DNA from: Streptomyces antibioticus | GTDB lineage: Bacteria > Actinomycetota > Actinomycetes > Streptomycetales > Streptomycetaceae | Assembly: GCF_001514065.1 (NCBI RefSeq) | Contig: NZ_KQ948427.1 | Location: forward strand, 1-64,000 | Reading direction: 5' to 3' | DNA: 64,000 nucleotides | Shown: positions 8,501-16,898 of the stretch, one piece after another | Layout of the letters: every line of letters begins with the position of its first letter | Numbering within the stretch: position 1 is the first letter of the stretch | Position numbers and translations under genes: made by a program | The notes under the pieces: model-generated | What the model was told of the DNA's origin: nothing | Databases searched by the model: none | The model's input: the letters and a program-made list of their open reading frames with translations, nothing else

Positions 8501-8525
8501 CGTCAATACCTTCTGACTCATGAGT
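8501..8525 (-). promoter_or_regulatory. Candidate promoter and palindrome upstream of the GH5 gene
   Basis: On the minus strand TTGACG (8506-8501) is a good -35 box only about 25 bases upstream of the start codon. The perfect palindrome ACTCATGAGT (8516-8525) lies just upstream of it. The closeness of -35 to the start predicts a very short or absent 5' leader, consistent with the lack of a ribosome-binding site. No -10 is convincing. Confidence 0.35.
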
Positions 8526-8557
8526 AAGTCTCAGGTTTTCTCGGCCCGTTGACCCCA

Positions 8558-10522
8558 CTACCCTCTTCGACCGGTTACGTTCAGCAGATACTCCTTGCGG
8601 TTGAGCGGGTTGTGGTCGGTCCGCGGACGCTCGGGGACGTCGTCCCCGCCCGCCACCGGCGCGTAGTCCTCGAAGGCGCTCTCCCACTCGGCCTCGCCAC
8701 GGGTCAGCCCGGGCAGCCGCTGTTCGAGGCCGTGCACACGGGCCGCCGGGACCACCCCCTCCAGCACGCACAGCGCGCCCCGCGTCTCGGTCGTCTCCGG
8801 CACCGCGCGCGCCGCGGACAGCACCGGCAGCAGCGCGCCCAGCGTGTCCGCCGGGGCCTCCAGCCGGAAACGGTGCATCGGCTCGTACACCCGGGTGCCC
8901 GCCCGGCGCAGCGCCGCGGCGAGGACCAGCGGGGTCAGACCGCGGAAGTCGGCGCCGGTGCTGGACATGCTCTTGTCGAAGCCCTGGTGGGCGTGGCTCT
9001 GCCGGGGCCAGTAGCCGGAGTGGGTCATGGTGACCGCGCAGTCGGCGACCTGCCAGCCGTGCAGCCCCTGGGCGAGGGTCTCGCGGACGGTGTCCTCGAC
9101 CGCCCGGAAGAAGGCGTACGGCATCGCGCCCAGCTCCACCTCCAGGCCGAAGGTGACGCCGGTACCGGGCGCGGCCGGGTCGACGCGCAGGCCGACCGTG
9201 GCGAGGAAGGGGTTGGCGTCCTTCTTGATGAACTCGGCGGCCGCGCCCGTCCCCACCGGGCGCTCGATGCACAGCGGCGTGGTCTCCCGGAAGCCGACGG
9301 CGAGCCCGAACTCCTCGGCGAGGGTGGCCTCGATGACCTCCTTCTGGACCTCGCCGTAGAGGGAGACGGAGAGTTCCTGGCGCACCTCGTCATGGCGCAG
9401 GTCGATCAGCGGGTCCTGCTCGGCGAGCTGGGTGAGGGCCAGGTGCAGCGACCTGCGGTCGGTGCCCGGGCCGGGGACGACGACGGTCTCCAGGGTGGGC
9501 GGGGAGAAGAAGTGGCCGGGCCGTTTGCGGGGTTCGCCGATCGTGTCGCCGATGCGGATGTCTCCCAGCCCCCACAGCCGCGCGATCCGGCCCGCCGGAA
9601 CCGCGTCCGCACGGACGTCCGTCCCGTGGTCGAAGACGCTGACCGCGGTGACCCGGCCGTCCTCGCGACCGGGACCGAAGGGAACGCGGTCACGGGTGCG
9701 CAGGGTGCCGGAGAACAGCCGCGCGTACGCGACCTTCTCCCCCGCCGGACCCCGCTCGACCTTGAACACGCTGCCGGAGACCGGCGCTTCGGGGTCGCCG
9801 TCGGCGGCGGGCAGCAATTCCTTGATGCCGTCGATCAGTTCGGGCACTCCGGCGCCGGTGACGGCCGAGCCGAAGTACACCGGGTGGACGAGGGCCTGCC
9901 GGGCCTGGGCGGCGAGAGCGGCCCGCAGCCGCTCGTCCGTGAGAGTCCCGTCGACGTAGGCGGCGAGCAACTCGTCGTCGTGGTCGGCGAGGACGTCGGG
10001 CGCCACCGCGCCGGGCACGAACGCCGCCTCCCGCGTGCCGAGTTCCACGGCCCGCCCCATCGGCACGATCGCCGGGGTGAGCCGCTCGGCGAGGGCGTCG
10101 AGGACACCGTCGTACCGTGCGCCGCGGCGGTCGATCTTGTTGACGAAGATCAGCGTGGGGATGCGCAGCCGCTGGAGCGTCCGCATCAGGACGCGGGTCT
10201 GCGCCTGGACGCCCTCGACGGCCGAGACGACCAGGACGGCACCGTCGAGCACGCCGAGAATCCGCTCCACCTCGGCGATGAAGTCGGGGTGGCCGGGGGT
10301 GTCGATGAGGTTGACGGTGACGTCGTCGACCGCGAACGAGACGACGGCCGACTTGATGGTGATGCCGCGCCGGCGCTCCAGCGCGAGGCTGTCGGTCTGC
10401 GTACTGCCGGCGTCGACGCTGCCGATCTCGTCGATCACTCCGACCGAGTGCAGCAGCCGCTCGGTCAGGCTGGTCTTACCGGCGTCGACATGGGCGAGAA
10501 TCCCGAGGTTGAGCAAGTGCAC
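8558..10522 (-). CDS. EF-G-like ribosomal protection protein (tetracycline-resistance type, OtrA/TetM-like)
   Basis: A 654-residue translational GTPase. The G1 loop AHVDAGKTS, G3 DTPGH and G4 NKID lie in the first 130 residues, followed by EF-G domains II-V. It lacks the extended G' subdomain of EF-G and has the length of OtrA/TetM proteins (about 640-665 residues). Such proteins bind the ribosome and dislodge tetracycline; close relatives in non-producers may act on stalled ribosomes generally. The GTG start has AAGGA about nine bases upstream. A short reading frame with a stronger ribosome-binding site overlaps the start in another frame (10476-10586), which may regulate translation. Family secure; the drug substrate is inferred. 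Confidence 0.88.
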   Translation of the reverse strand: MHLLNLGILAHVDAGKTSLTERLLHSVGVIDEIGSVDAGSTQTDSLALERRRGITIKSAVVSFAVDDVTVNLIDTPGHPDFIAEVERILGVLDGAVLVVSAVEGVQAQTRVLMRTLQRLRIPTLIFVNKIDRRGARYDGVLDALAERLTPAIVPMGRAVELGTREAAFVPGAVAPDVLADHDDELLAAYVDGTLTDERLRAALAAQARQALVHPVYFGSAVTGAGVPELIDGIKELLPAADGDPEAPVSGSVFKVERGPAGEKVAYARLFSGTLRTRDRVPFGPGREDGRVTAVSVFDHGTDVRADAVPAGRIARLWGLGDIRIGDTIGEPRKRPGHFFSPPTLETVVVPGPGTDRRSLHLALTQLAEQDPLIDLRHDEVRQELSVSLYGEVQKEVIEATLAEEFGLAVGFRETTPLCIERPVGTGAAAEFIKKDANPFLATVGLRVDPAAPGTGVTFGLEVELGAMPYAFFRAVEDTVRETLAQGLHGWQVADCAVTMTHSGYWPRQSHAHQGFDKSMSSTGADFRGLTPLVLAAALRRAGTRVYEPMHRFRLEAPADTLGALLPVLSAARAVPETTETRGALCVLEGVVPAARVHGLEQRLPGLTRGEAEWESAFEDYAPVAGGDDVPERPRTDHNPLNRKEYLLNVTGRRG

Positions 10523-10586
10523 GAAGCGTCATGTCCTTCGAAGAGGGGGTCATTCCTTCTTGGGTGGACATGCGTGCAGTGCGCAC
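10476..10586 (-). CDS. Candidate 36-codon leader ORF overlapping the ribosomal protection gene start
   Basis: On the minus strand a GTG at 10586 has AAGGAG seven bases upstream (10599-10594), a better site than that of the main gene. The frame stays open for 36 codons and stops at a TAA at 10476-10478, 46 bases inside the ribosomal protection gene but in a different frame. The peptide contains ARMSTQEGM and ends in Arg-rich residues; it resembles nothing I know. Leader peptides control tetM-type genes in other bacteria by attenuation. The arrangement is seen; the regulatory role is inference, and it may be fortuitous. Confidence 0.4.
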   Translation of the reverse strand: MRTARMSTQEGMTPSSKDMTLRALAQPRDSRPCRRR

Positions 10587-10748
10587 TACTGCTCTCCTTC
10601 ATCGATGGCCGACGGCTCCTTTGCAGTGCAGCAGACCGGCGCGCGGGGCGGCAACGGATTAACGCCCCACCCGCGGGTGGAGTGTGGCGATACGGAGCTG
10701 CCGGCGGCCCGGATGCGACGCTTGCTGCGGTCGTGAGAGGAGCGGATC

Positions 10749-11852
10749 GTGCGTGAGATTCTCCCGGCGCTGAGCGCCTGGTACGCGGCGGGGTCGCCGT
10801 TCGGGCTGGCGACCGTCGTGGCCGTGAGCCGCAGTGCGCCGCGTGATCCGGGTGCCGCGATGGCGGTCGGGCCCGGTGACGAGGTCGTCGGCAGTGTGTC
10901 CGGGGGATGTGTGGAGGGGGCCGTGTTCGAGCTGGCGCAGGAGGTGGTGGCGAGCGGGGCGGCACAGCTCCGGACCTTCGGGTACAGCGACGAGGACGCC
11001 TTCGCGGTCGGGCTCACCTGCGGCGGCGAGATCACGCTGCTGGTGCGGCCCGTCACGCCGGCGCTGGACCCGGCGTTCGGCGAGGTCGCCGAGTCCGTGG
11101 CCGCGGGGCGGCCGGTGACCGTGGCCACGGTGACCGACGGTCCGGCGCCGCGCGGTGCGACCCTCGCCGTGTGGCCGGACCGGGTCGCCAGCACCCTCGG
11201 CACGACGGGCCTGGACGTGGCGGTCACCGCCGACGCGCGCGGTGAACTCGCCCTCGGGGCAACGGGTCTGAGGCACTACGGTCCGCGTGGTGAGCGCCGG
11301 GAGGACGCGGTGAGTGTCTTCCTGCACTCCTTCGCCCCGCCCCCGCGGATGCTGGTCTTCGGCGCCATCGACTACGCCGCCGCGGTCGCCCGGATCGGCG
11401 ATTTCCTCGGCTACCGGGTCACGGTCTGCGACGCCCGCCCGGTCTTCGCCACCCCCAAGCGCTTCCCGCCGGGCGTGGAGGTCGTCGTGGACTGGCCGCA
11501 CCGCTACCTCCAGGGCACCGACACCGACGAGCGCACGGTGATCTGCGTCCTCACCCACGACCCCAAGTTCGACGTCCCGCTGCTCCAGGAGGCGCTGCGC
11601 CGGCCCGCCGCGTACATCGGCGCGATGGGCAGCCGGCGTACCCACGACGACCGGATGAAGCGGCTGGTCGACGGCGGGCTGACCGACCGCCGGCTGTCCC
11701 GGCTGCGCTCCCCTGTGGGGCTCGACCTCGGTGCCCGTACGCCCGAGGAGGTGGCCGTCTCCGTCGCCGCGGAGATCGTCGCGCTGCGGTGGGGCGGCAC
11801 GGGCACTCCGCTGACGGCGACCGCGGGCGCCATCCATCCCGAGGCGACCTGA
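10749..11852 (+). CDS. XdhC/CoxI-family protein
   Basis: A 367-residue protein starting at GTG. The N-terminal XdhC/CoxI domain carries VSGGCVEGAV (about residues 49-58), and the C-terminal Rossmann domain carries MLVFGAIDYAAAVA, IGAMGSRRTHDDR and LRSPVGLDLGARTPEEVAVS. XdhC-type proteins bind molybdenum cofactor and help sulfurate and insert it into xanthine-dehydrogenase-type enzymes. No molybdenum hydroxylase gene is in the window, so the client enzyme must be elsewhere. It is divergent from the ribosomal protection gene. Confidence 0.88.
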   Translation: MREILPALSAWYAAGSPFGLATVVAVSRSAPRDPGAAMAVGPGDEVVGSVSGGCVEGAVFELAQEVVASGAAQLRTFGYSDEDAFAVGLTCGGEITLLVRPVTPALDPAFGEVAESVAAGRPVTVATVTDGPAPRGATLAVWPDRVASTLGTTGLDVAVTADARGELALGATGLRHYGPRGERREDAVSVFLHSFAPPPRMLVFGAIDYAAAVARIGDFLGYRVTVCDARPVFATPKRFPPGVEVVVDWPHRYLQGTDTDERTVICVLTHDPKFDVPLLQEALRRPAAYIGAMGSRRTHDDRMKRLVDGGLTDRRLSRLRSPVGLDLGARTPEEVAVSVAAEIVALRWGGTGTPLTATAGAIHPEAT

Positions 11853-11989
11853 CGAAGGAAGTCGTGGACGGCGCTCCTGGACATCGAGCGCATGGCGCCC
11901 TGCACGCCGGGGCGAGCGTCGAGCGGTACCACCGGCCCCGGTGGTCGTGGCCGCCGTCGCGACGGTCCTGGTGGCGCGGCGGATACGTC

Positions 11990-12142
11990 GGTGGCGGCGA
12001 CGCTGAGCCGCAGCACGTATCGCTCGGTCGCGTCGTCCATGCCGGGCTGCGGCACCGGGGCGAGCGGGAGGTGGGCCCATTGCGGGAACCGGGCGGTCAG
12101 CAGACGGCGTACGAGCGTGGTGTCGGTCAGCACGCCGTCCAT
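11990..12142 (-). pseudogene. Remnant of an aminoglycoside-phosphotransferase-like gene
   Basis: On the minus strand, translation from 12142 reads TDTTLVRRLLTARFPQWAHL and continues to about residue 50 with a pattern ending in VLRLSVA. This closely resembles the N-terminus of the APH/choline-kinase-like phosphotransferases common in Streptomyces (helix LVRRLL.AQFPQWADLP then the YRLGD..VRLP strand). After about 50 codons the similarity ends, and no kinase catalytic loop follows in any frame. It therefore looks like a truncated, decayed copy. The rest of the gap 11853-12236 holds no convincing gene, though GC stays high, as expected of decayed coding DNA. Confidence 0.45.
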
Positions 12143-12236
12143 CTCAGCGGGGCGACGGCGGCAGCGTCCGACGAATGGGAGGGTTGAGACCGGCTCCCAG
12201 GGGTAGTCGGCGCGCAAAGGAGGAGGACGTACAGCG

Positions 12237-12344
12237 ATGCGCCTCTTCTTCGGCACACCTCTTTGTGGAAGGAGGTCCGTGACAGCGCACACTCGCAGCG
12301 CCCGGGCCGCTTCCGGACGCACGGAGCGGCCCGGATCCTCGTGA
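12237..12344 (+). CDS. Candidate small protein (35 aa) with two in-frame ribosome-binding sites
   Basis: The ATG at 12237 follows AAAGGAGGAGG (12216-12226), and an in-frame GTG at 12279 follows GGAAGGAGG. The frame encodes MRLFFGTPLCGRRSVTAHTR and then an Arg/Ser-rich tail to a TGA at 12342-12344. There is one Cys and no clear hydrophobic helix. Two near-consensus ribosome-binding sites inside about 60 bases are unlikely in random DNA of this composition, so translation is plausible. The function is unknown; it could be a leader peptide, although nothing on the same strand follows closely. Confidence 0.4.
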   Translation: MRLFFGTPLCGRRSVTAHTRSARAASGRTERPGSS

Positions 12345-12358
12345 GGTGCCGTCGCCGG

Positions 12359-12859
12359 CTACCGCTGAGGCAGCCGGTGCAACAGCACATCGTCCAGGCG
12401 ACCGTCCTCGACGGCCGCCGTCATGTACGTGCAGCGCGGCTGGCGCCGCCGGTCCGTCGGGGAGCCGGGGTTGAGCAGCCTCAGACCGGTCCGGGCGGTG
12501 GTGTCCCAGGGGATGTGACTGTGCCCGAAGACCAGCACGTCGGCGTCGGGGAAACGGGCGGCACAGCGTGCCTCCCGACCCTGCGCGGGGCCGGTCTCGT
12601 GGACCACCGCGAAGCGCAGGCCGTCGAGTTCGGCGTACGCGACCTCCGGCAGCCGGGCCCGCAGGTCCGGTCCGTCGTTGTTGCCGTACACGCCGATGAG
12701 GCGGCGGCTGAGCTGCTCCAGCAGGTCGAGGGTGGCCGTGTCGACCCAGTCCCCCGAGTGGAACACCACGTCGGCGCGCGGGAGTTCGGCCAGCAGCGGA
12801 GCCGGGAGTACTTTGGCGCGCTTGGGCAGATGGGTGTCGGACAGCAGAAGCAGACGCAC
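12359..12859 (-). CDS. YfcE/MJ0936-type metallophosphoesterase
   Basis: A 166-residue single-domain calcineurin-like phosphoesterase with all metal-site motifs in order: SDTHL (7-11), HSGDW (34-38), GNND (59-62), VVHETG and GHSHIPW. This small YfcE/MJ0936-like group hydrolyses phosphodiesters with two metal ions in the cytoplasm; the natural substrate is generally unknown. It stands alone, divergent from the GT2 gene. Confidence 0.9.
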   Translation of the reverse strand: MRLLLLSDTHLPKRAKVLPAPLLAELPRADVVFHSGDWVDTATLDLLEQLSRRLIGVYGNNDGPDLRARLPEVAYAELDGLRFAVVHETGPAQGREARCAARFPDADVLVFGHSHIPWDTTARTGLRLLNPGSPTDRRRQPRCTYMTAAVEDGRLDDVLLHRLPQR

Positions 12860-13018
12860 GCGGTCAGACTATCCGGGGAAGATCGTCAACCTTGACACGA
12901 TCGGTATGCGTTCCGAGCGGTGGTCGCAACATCAACCACTGCGGCGTCGGGTTAGCATCTGGCCACAAGCACCGCACCATGACAGAAACGACAAGCGACC
13001 CAAGGGGGACCGAGCCTC

Positions 13019-14974
13019 ATGCCGGTCAAGGTCAGCGTCGTCGTCCCCGTGTACAACCCCGGGGTTTACATCGAGGACTGCATCGCGTCTCTGAAGAGGC
13101 AGTCACTGCCTCCCGACGAGTACGAAGTGATCTTCGTCGACGACGGTTCCACCGACTCAACGCCCGGCCGGCTCGATGAGCTCGCTGCCGAGGACCCACG
13201 CGTCCGTGTCATCCACCAGGAGAACTCCGGCTGGTCAGGCAAGCCCCGCAACGTGGGGATCGAGGCCGCCCGGGGCGAGTTCGTGATGTTCGTCGACAAC
13301 GACGACTACCTCGGCGACGAGGCCCTGGAGCGGATGTACGACTACGGCGTGGCCAACGGCGCCGATGTGATCGTGGGCAAGATGGCGGGCAAGGGCCGTC
13401 CCGTGCCGGTTGAGCTGTTCCGCCGCAACCGCCCGCACGCGAGCGTCGAGAACGCGCCGCTGATCGACAGCCTGACCCCGCACAAGATGTTCCGCCGGGC
13501 GTTCCTCGACGACATCGGCCTGCGCTTCCCGGAGGGCAGACGGCGTCTTGAGGACCATGTCTTCATCGCCGAGGCGTATCTGCGCGCGGAGAACGTGTCC
13601 GTGCTCAGCGACTACGTCTGCTACTACCACGTACGCCGGGACGACGCCTCCAACGCCGGTTTCCAGCAGTTCGAACCGGCCGGGTACTTCAAGCACCTGC
13701 GCGAGGCCCTCGACGTCGTCGAGACCTACACCAAGCCGGGCGATCTGCGGGACCGGCTCTTCCGGCGCTGGCTGCGCAACGAGATGGTCGAGCGGATGCG
13801 CGGCCGGCGTCTGCTCGGGCTGCCCGAGGACTACCGCCGGGCCCTGTTCGCGGAGATCCACTCGACCGTCGTCGACCGCTTCGGCCCCGGTGTCGCGGCC
13901 GGTCTGCCGCCCGCCCAGCGGGTGGTGGCCGCGCTGATCACCGCCCATCGCTACGACGACCTCGTGGCGTTCGCCGAGTGGGAGGCCGGGATCGCCCTGA
14001 AGGCCGTTCCGGAGGGCGTCGAGTGGCGGGACGGGGTGCTGGAGGTCTCGCTGAGCACCGAGTTCACCTCGGGCGGCGCGCCGATGCGGTTCCCCGCGCA
14101 GGGCGCCCTGGCGAAGGACGCTCCGCCGCTGGAGGCGGCCGAGGCGATCGCCTGGGTGTGCGCCGACTCCGTCGCCCGCTTCGACCAGGCCGCGGGCGAT
14201 CTGCTGCTGCGGGAACGGACCAGCTCCGCCCAGCACTTCCAGCCTGTCCGGGTCGTCCGGGAGACGGTGCCCGAGCAGGGCGGCGACCGGGTGCGGCTCG
14301 TCCTGCGGGCGACGGCGTCCGTCGATCCCGCCACGGCGGCGGGCGGGGCGGCGCCGGACGACGGTCTGTGGGACGCCTTCGTGCGGGTCCGGCTGGGCGG
14401 CTGGACCAAGGAGTGCCGGCTGGGTCCGGCCCCGGCCGAGAACCGGCCCCGGCCGCAGGCCGGTCTGGGCGGCGGGCGCGTGGTGCTGCCGTACTGGACC
14501 CATCCGCACGGCAACTTCGCCCTCGACGTGGACCGGGCGACCAAGCGGCTGGGCCTCGACCGGGTCACTGCGGGCACCGTCGCCGTCGACGGCGCCCGGA
14601 TCAGCACCGCCGTGCCGTTCCAGGTCGCCGAGGAGACCAAGGTGGTGCTGCGGCTCGGCGCGGCCGAGATCGTCGATGTGCCGGGCACCCTCTCCCCCGC
14701 CGCGGACGAGCAGCTGGGGTCGGTGCTGGAGGCCGATCTGCCGCTCGCCGAGCTGAACGGCGCGCGGTGGCGGGTGGCGCTGAGCCCGGTGCCGAACGCC
14801 CCCGAGCCGCGCTTCCTCGTGCTCCCGCTCGCCCTGCGCGTCTCCGGGGACACCGTCCGTCCGGTGGCCGCGCCCGGCCACGGCGCTGCGCAGCGGCTGG
14901 CCCGCAAGGTCCGGCGGACGCTGGGCAGGGTGCTGCGCGGGGCGGCCCACCGGGTCAGGAACCGCGGCAAGTAG
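13019..14974 (+). CDS. GT2 family glycosyltransferase, TarS-like multi-domain
   Basis: A 651-residue protein whose first 250 residues form a GT-A domain: VSVVVPVYNPG, IFVDDGSTDST and FVDNDDYLG (the metal-binding D-x-D) with a downstream EDHVF. The C-terminal 400 residues are beta-rich and end in a basic tail. This layout resembles polyol-phosphate (wall teichoic acid) glycosyltransferases such as TarS, where C-terminal modules bind the polymer and trimerise. The ATG is preceded by AGGGGG. It faces the methyltransferase and dTDP-sugar genes, so it may decorate a cell-wall polymer with the sugar they provide; this link is inferred. Confidence 0.85.
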   Translation: MPVKVSVVVPVYNPGVYIEDCIASLKRQSLPPDEYEVIFVDDGSTDSTPGRLDELAAEDPRVRVIHQENSGWSGKPRNVGIEAARGEFVMFVDNDDYLGDEALERMYDYGVANGADVIVGKMAGKGRPVPVELFRRNRPHASVENAPLIDSLTPHKMFRRAFLDDIGLRFPEGRRRLEDHVFIAEAYLRAENVSVLSDYVCYYHVRRDDASNAGFQQFEPAGYFKHLREALDVVETYTKPGDLRDRLFRRWLRNEMVERMRGRRLLGLPEDYRRALFAEIHSTVVDRFGPGVAAGLPPAQRVVAALITAHRYDDLVAFAEWEAGIALKAVPEGVEWRDGVLEVSLSTEFTSGGAPMRFPAQGALAKDAPPLEAAEAIAWVCADSVARFDQAAGDLLLRERTSSAQHFQPVRVVRETVPEQGGDRVRLVLRATASVDPATAAGGAAPDDGLWDAFVRVRLGGWTKECRLGPAPAENRPRPQAGLGGGRVVLPYWTHPHGNFALDVDRATKRLGLDRVTAGTVAVDGARISTAVPFQVAEETKVVLRLGAAEIVDVPGTLSPAADEQLGSVLEADLPLAELNGARWRVALSPVPNAPEPRFLVLPLALRVSGDTVRPVAAPGHGAAQRLARKVRRTLGRVLRGAAHRVRNRGK

Positions 14975-14979
14975 GTCAC

Positions 14980-15030
14980 AGCGACTGAGCGCGGCCCCCA
15001 GGGAGTTCCTGGGGGCCGCGCTCAGTCGCT
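14980..15030. terminator. Strong hairpin terminator between convergent genes
   Basis: AGCGACTGAGCGCGGCCCCC and its reverse complement form a near-perfect stem of about 23 bp with a short loop around 15004-15007. It lies immediately after the GT2 stop and 20 bases past the stop of the opposite methyltransferase, so it can end both transcripts. There is no U-tract, as is usual for Streptomyces. Confidence 0.85.
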
Positions 15031-15049
15031 GTCCGGGGCGGGACCGGGA

Positions 15050-15868
15050 TCACTTCTTGGCGTAACGCGCCTTCAGCGCACTGCGCTTGTTGGTGCCCTC
15101 GGCGTTCTTGCCCTTCTCGATGATCACCAGGTTGTGGTAGAAGTGCACGCCCACGACGTTGAGGTCCGTGTAGCTGGGCTGGTAGTGCTCGTCCACGAAC
15201 TCCTCGTAGTTGAGGCCGTCCGTCAGCCGCTTGAGCATGGCCATGCTGGTGTTCGGGTCGTCGAGGTCCTCACTGCCCATCCACTCGGGCCAGTACGACG
15301 ACTGGGTGTCCTCGACGACGTAGATGCCGCCGTCCTTGAGGCGCGGGAAGAGCGTGGCGAACGTGGTGAGCACGTGCGGGGGGCGGTGGCTGCCGTCGTC
15401 GATGATGACGTCGAGGTCACCGATCTTGTCGACGACGGCGTTCAGCGACGACGGGTCGGACTGGTCGCCGATGAACGTCGTGATGCGGTCCTCGTCGACA
15501 TGGGACTTGTCCTGGATGTCCATGCCGAAGATCTGCGCCTTCGGGAAGAACGCCTTCCACATGCGCAGCGAGGCGCCGCCCTGGCCGGGCCGGTTGTAGC
15601 CGCCGATACCGATCTCCAGCAGGTTGAACTCCTCGTTCTTCAGGTGCTGGAGGTGCTTCTGGTAGTGCTGGGTGTAGCGGTGCGCGCCCCACTTGTCCGT
15701 CTTGAAGTGCACGGCGAGTTTGTTGAGGTCGTGCGAGATGGCATCGATCCCGGTGGGCTTCTTCTTGACCGGCTGGGGCGGCTGACCGGAGATACGTCGC
15801 TTCAGCTGGCGCACGACACGCACGTTCTTCTCACCCAACACGTTCTTCACAGTTGTTCTGATCGACAT
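15050..15868 (-). CDS. SAM-dependent sugar O-methyltransferase (MycE/TylE-like)
   Basis: A 272-residue class I methyltransferase starting at ATG 15868 with AAAGGAA 11 bases upstream. The SAM-binding glycine motif is LLEIGIGGYNRPGQGGASL; the acidic loop is FGMDIQDKS, and the metal/substrate region is VIIDDGSHRPPH. The N-terminal HFKTDKWGAHRYTQHYQKHL block is typical of the metal-dependent MycE/TylE group, which methylates hydroxyls of deoxysugars or polysaccharide ends. It is the last gene of a block with rmlA and rmlB homologues, so the likely substrate is a dTDP-6-deoxysugar or a glycan containing it. Substrate inferred. Confidence 0.87.
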   Translation of the reverse strand: MSIRTTVKNVLGEKNVRVVRQLKRRISGQPPQPVKKKPTGIDAISHDLNKLAVHFKTDKWGAHRYTQHYQKHLQHLKNEEFNLLEIGIGGYNRPGQGGASLRMWKAFFPKAQIFGMDIQDKSHVDEDRITTFIGDQSDPSSLNAVVDKIGDLDVIIDDGSHRPPHVLTTFATLFPRLKDGGIYVVEDTQSSYWPEWMGSEDLDDPNTSMAMLKRLTDGLNYEEFVDEHYQPSYTDLNVVGVHFYHNLVIIEKGKNAEGTNKRSALKARYAKK

Positions 15869-15923
15869 AGTTCGACGTATTCCTTTCCTGGGGCCGGCGG
15901 TCGGGCCCACGGTCGGACCGTGC

Positions 15924-16898
15924 TTAGTGAGGGGTGATGCGTCGCTTGAGCGGCTCCCACCAGGTGCGGTGGGCGCGGTACCAGGCGACGGTGTCGGCGA
16001 GGCCGGTGGCGAAGTCGTGCCGGGGAGCGTAGCCGAGTTCGGTGCGGATCTTGGTCCAGTCGACGGAGTAGCGCAGATCGTGGCCCTTGCGGTCCTCGAC
16101 GTACTCGACCATGTCCCAGCCGGCGCCGCATGCCTGGAGCAGCAGCCCGGTGAGTTCCTTGTTGCTCAGTTCGGTGCCGCCGCCGATGTTGTAGACCTCG
16201 CCTGCCCGGCCCGCGGTGCGGACGAGGTCGACGCCCTGGCAGTGGTCGTCGACGTGCAGCCAGTCGCGGACGTTGCTGCCGTCGCCGTACAGCGGGACGT
16301 TCCTGCCGTCCAGGAGGTTGGTGATGAAGAGCGGGATCACCTTCTCCGGGAACTGGTGGGGCCCGTAGTTGTTGGAGCAGCGGGTGACACGGACGTCCAG
16401 GCCGTGGGTGCGGTGGTAGGCCAGGGCGAGCAGGTCGGAAGAGGCCTTGGAGGCGGAGTACGGCGAATTGGGCGCGACCGGGTGGGTCTCGGGCCAGGAG
16501 CCCTCGTCGATGGAGCCGTAGACCTCGTCGGTGGACACGTGCACGAACGGGCCGGTGCCGTGCCTCAGGGCGGCGTCCAGCAGGGTCTGCGTGCCGACCA
16601 CGTTGGTCAGCACGAAGTCGCCGGCGCCGGCGATCGAGCGGTCCACATGGGACTCGGCGGCGAAGTGCACGGCCTGGTCCGCGTCGGCCATCAGCTTGTC
16701 GACCAGCTCCGCGTCCCGGATGTCGCCCTGCACGAACTCCAGGCGGGGGTGCTCGAGTTCGAGGTTGTCCAGGGTGCCGGCGTAGGTGAGCTTGTCCAGC
16801 ACGGTGATCCGGGACGCGTCGGAGTCCGCCGAGGCCAGGAGCCTGCGCACGTACTGGGAGCCGATGAAGCCGGCGGCGCCGGTGACGAGGAGGTTCAT
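15924..16898 (-). CDS. rfbB: dTDP-glucose 4,6-dehydratase
   Basis: A 324-residue extended short-chain dehydrogenase. The Rossmann motif is VTGAAGFIGSQYVRRLL; the active site has STDEVYG (Thr, Asp, Glu) and YSASKASSD (Tyr-x-x-x-Lys). RYSVDWTKIRTELGY near the C-terminus is typical of RmlB. It converts dTDP-glucose to dTDP-4-keto-6-deoxyglucose, the second step of dTDP-deoxysugar synthesis. The start overlaps the end of the thymidylyltransferase gene by 4 bp (ATGA). No rmlC or rmlD follows, so the final sugar is undetermined. Confidence 0.94.
   Translation of the reverse strand: MNLLVTGAAGFIGSQYVRRLLASADSDASRITVLDKLTYAGTLDNLELEHPRLEFVQGDIRDAELVDKLMADADQAVHFAAESHVDRSIAGAGDFVLTNVVGTQTLLDAALRHGTGPFVHVSTDEVYGSIDEGSWPETHPVAPNSPYSASKASSDLLALAYHRTHGLDVRVTRCSNNYGPHQFPEKVIPLFITNLLDGRNVPLYGDGSNVRDWLHVDDHCQGVDLVRTAGRAGEVYNIGGGTELSNKELTGLLLQACGAGWDMVEYVEDRKGHDLRYSVDWTKIRTELGYAPRHDFATGLADTVAWYRAHRTWWEPLKRRITPH

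Noticed and set aside
8558-10522. Elongation factor G itself
   Set aside because: The protein is about 650 residues, lacks the G' insertion and stands outside the rpsL-rpsG-fusA-tuf cluster, which fits ribosomal protection proteins better.
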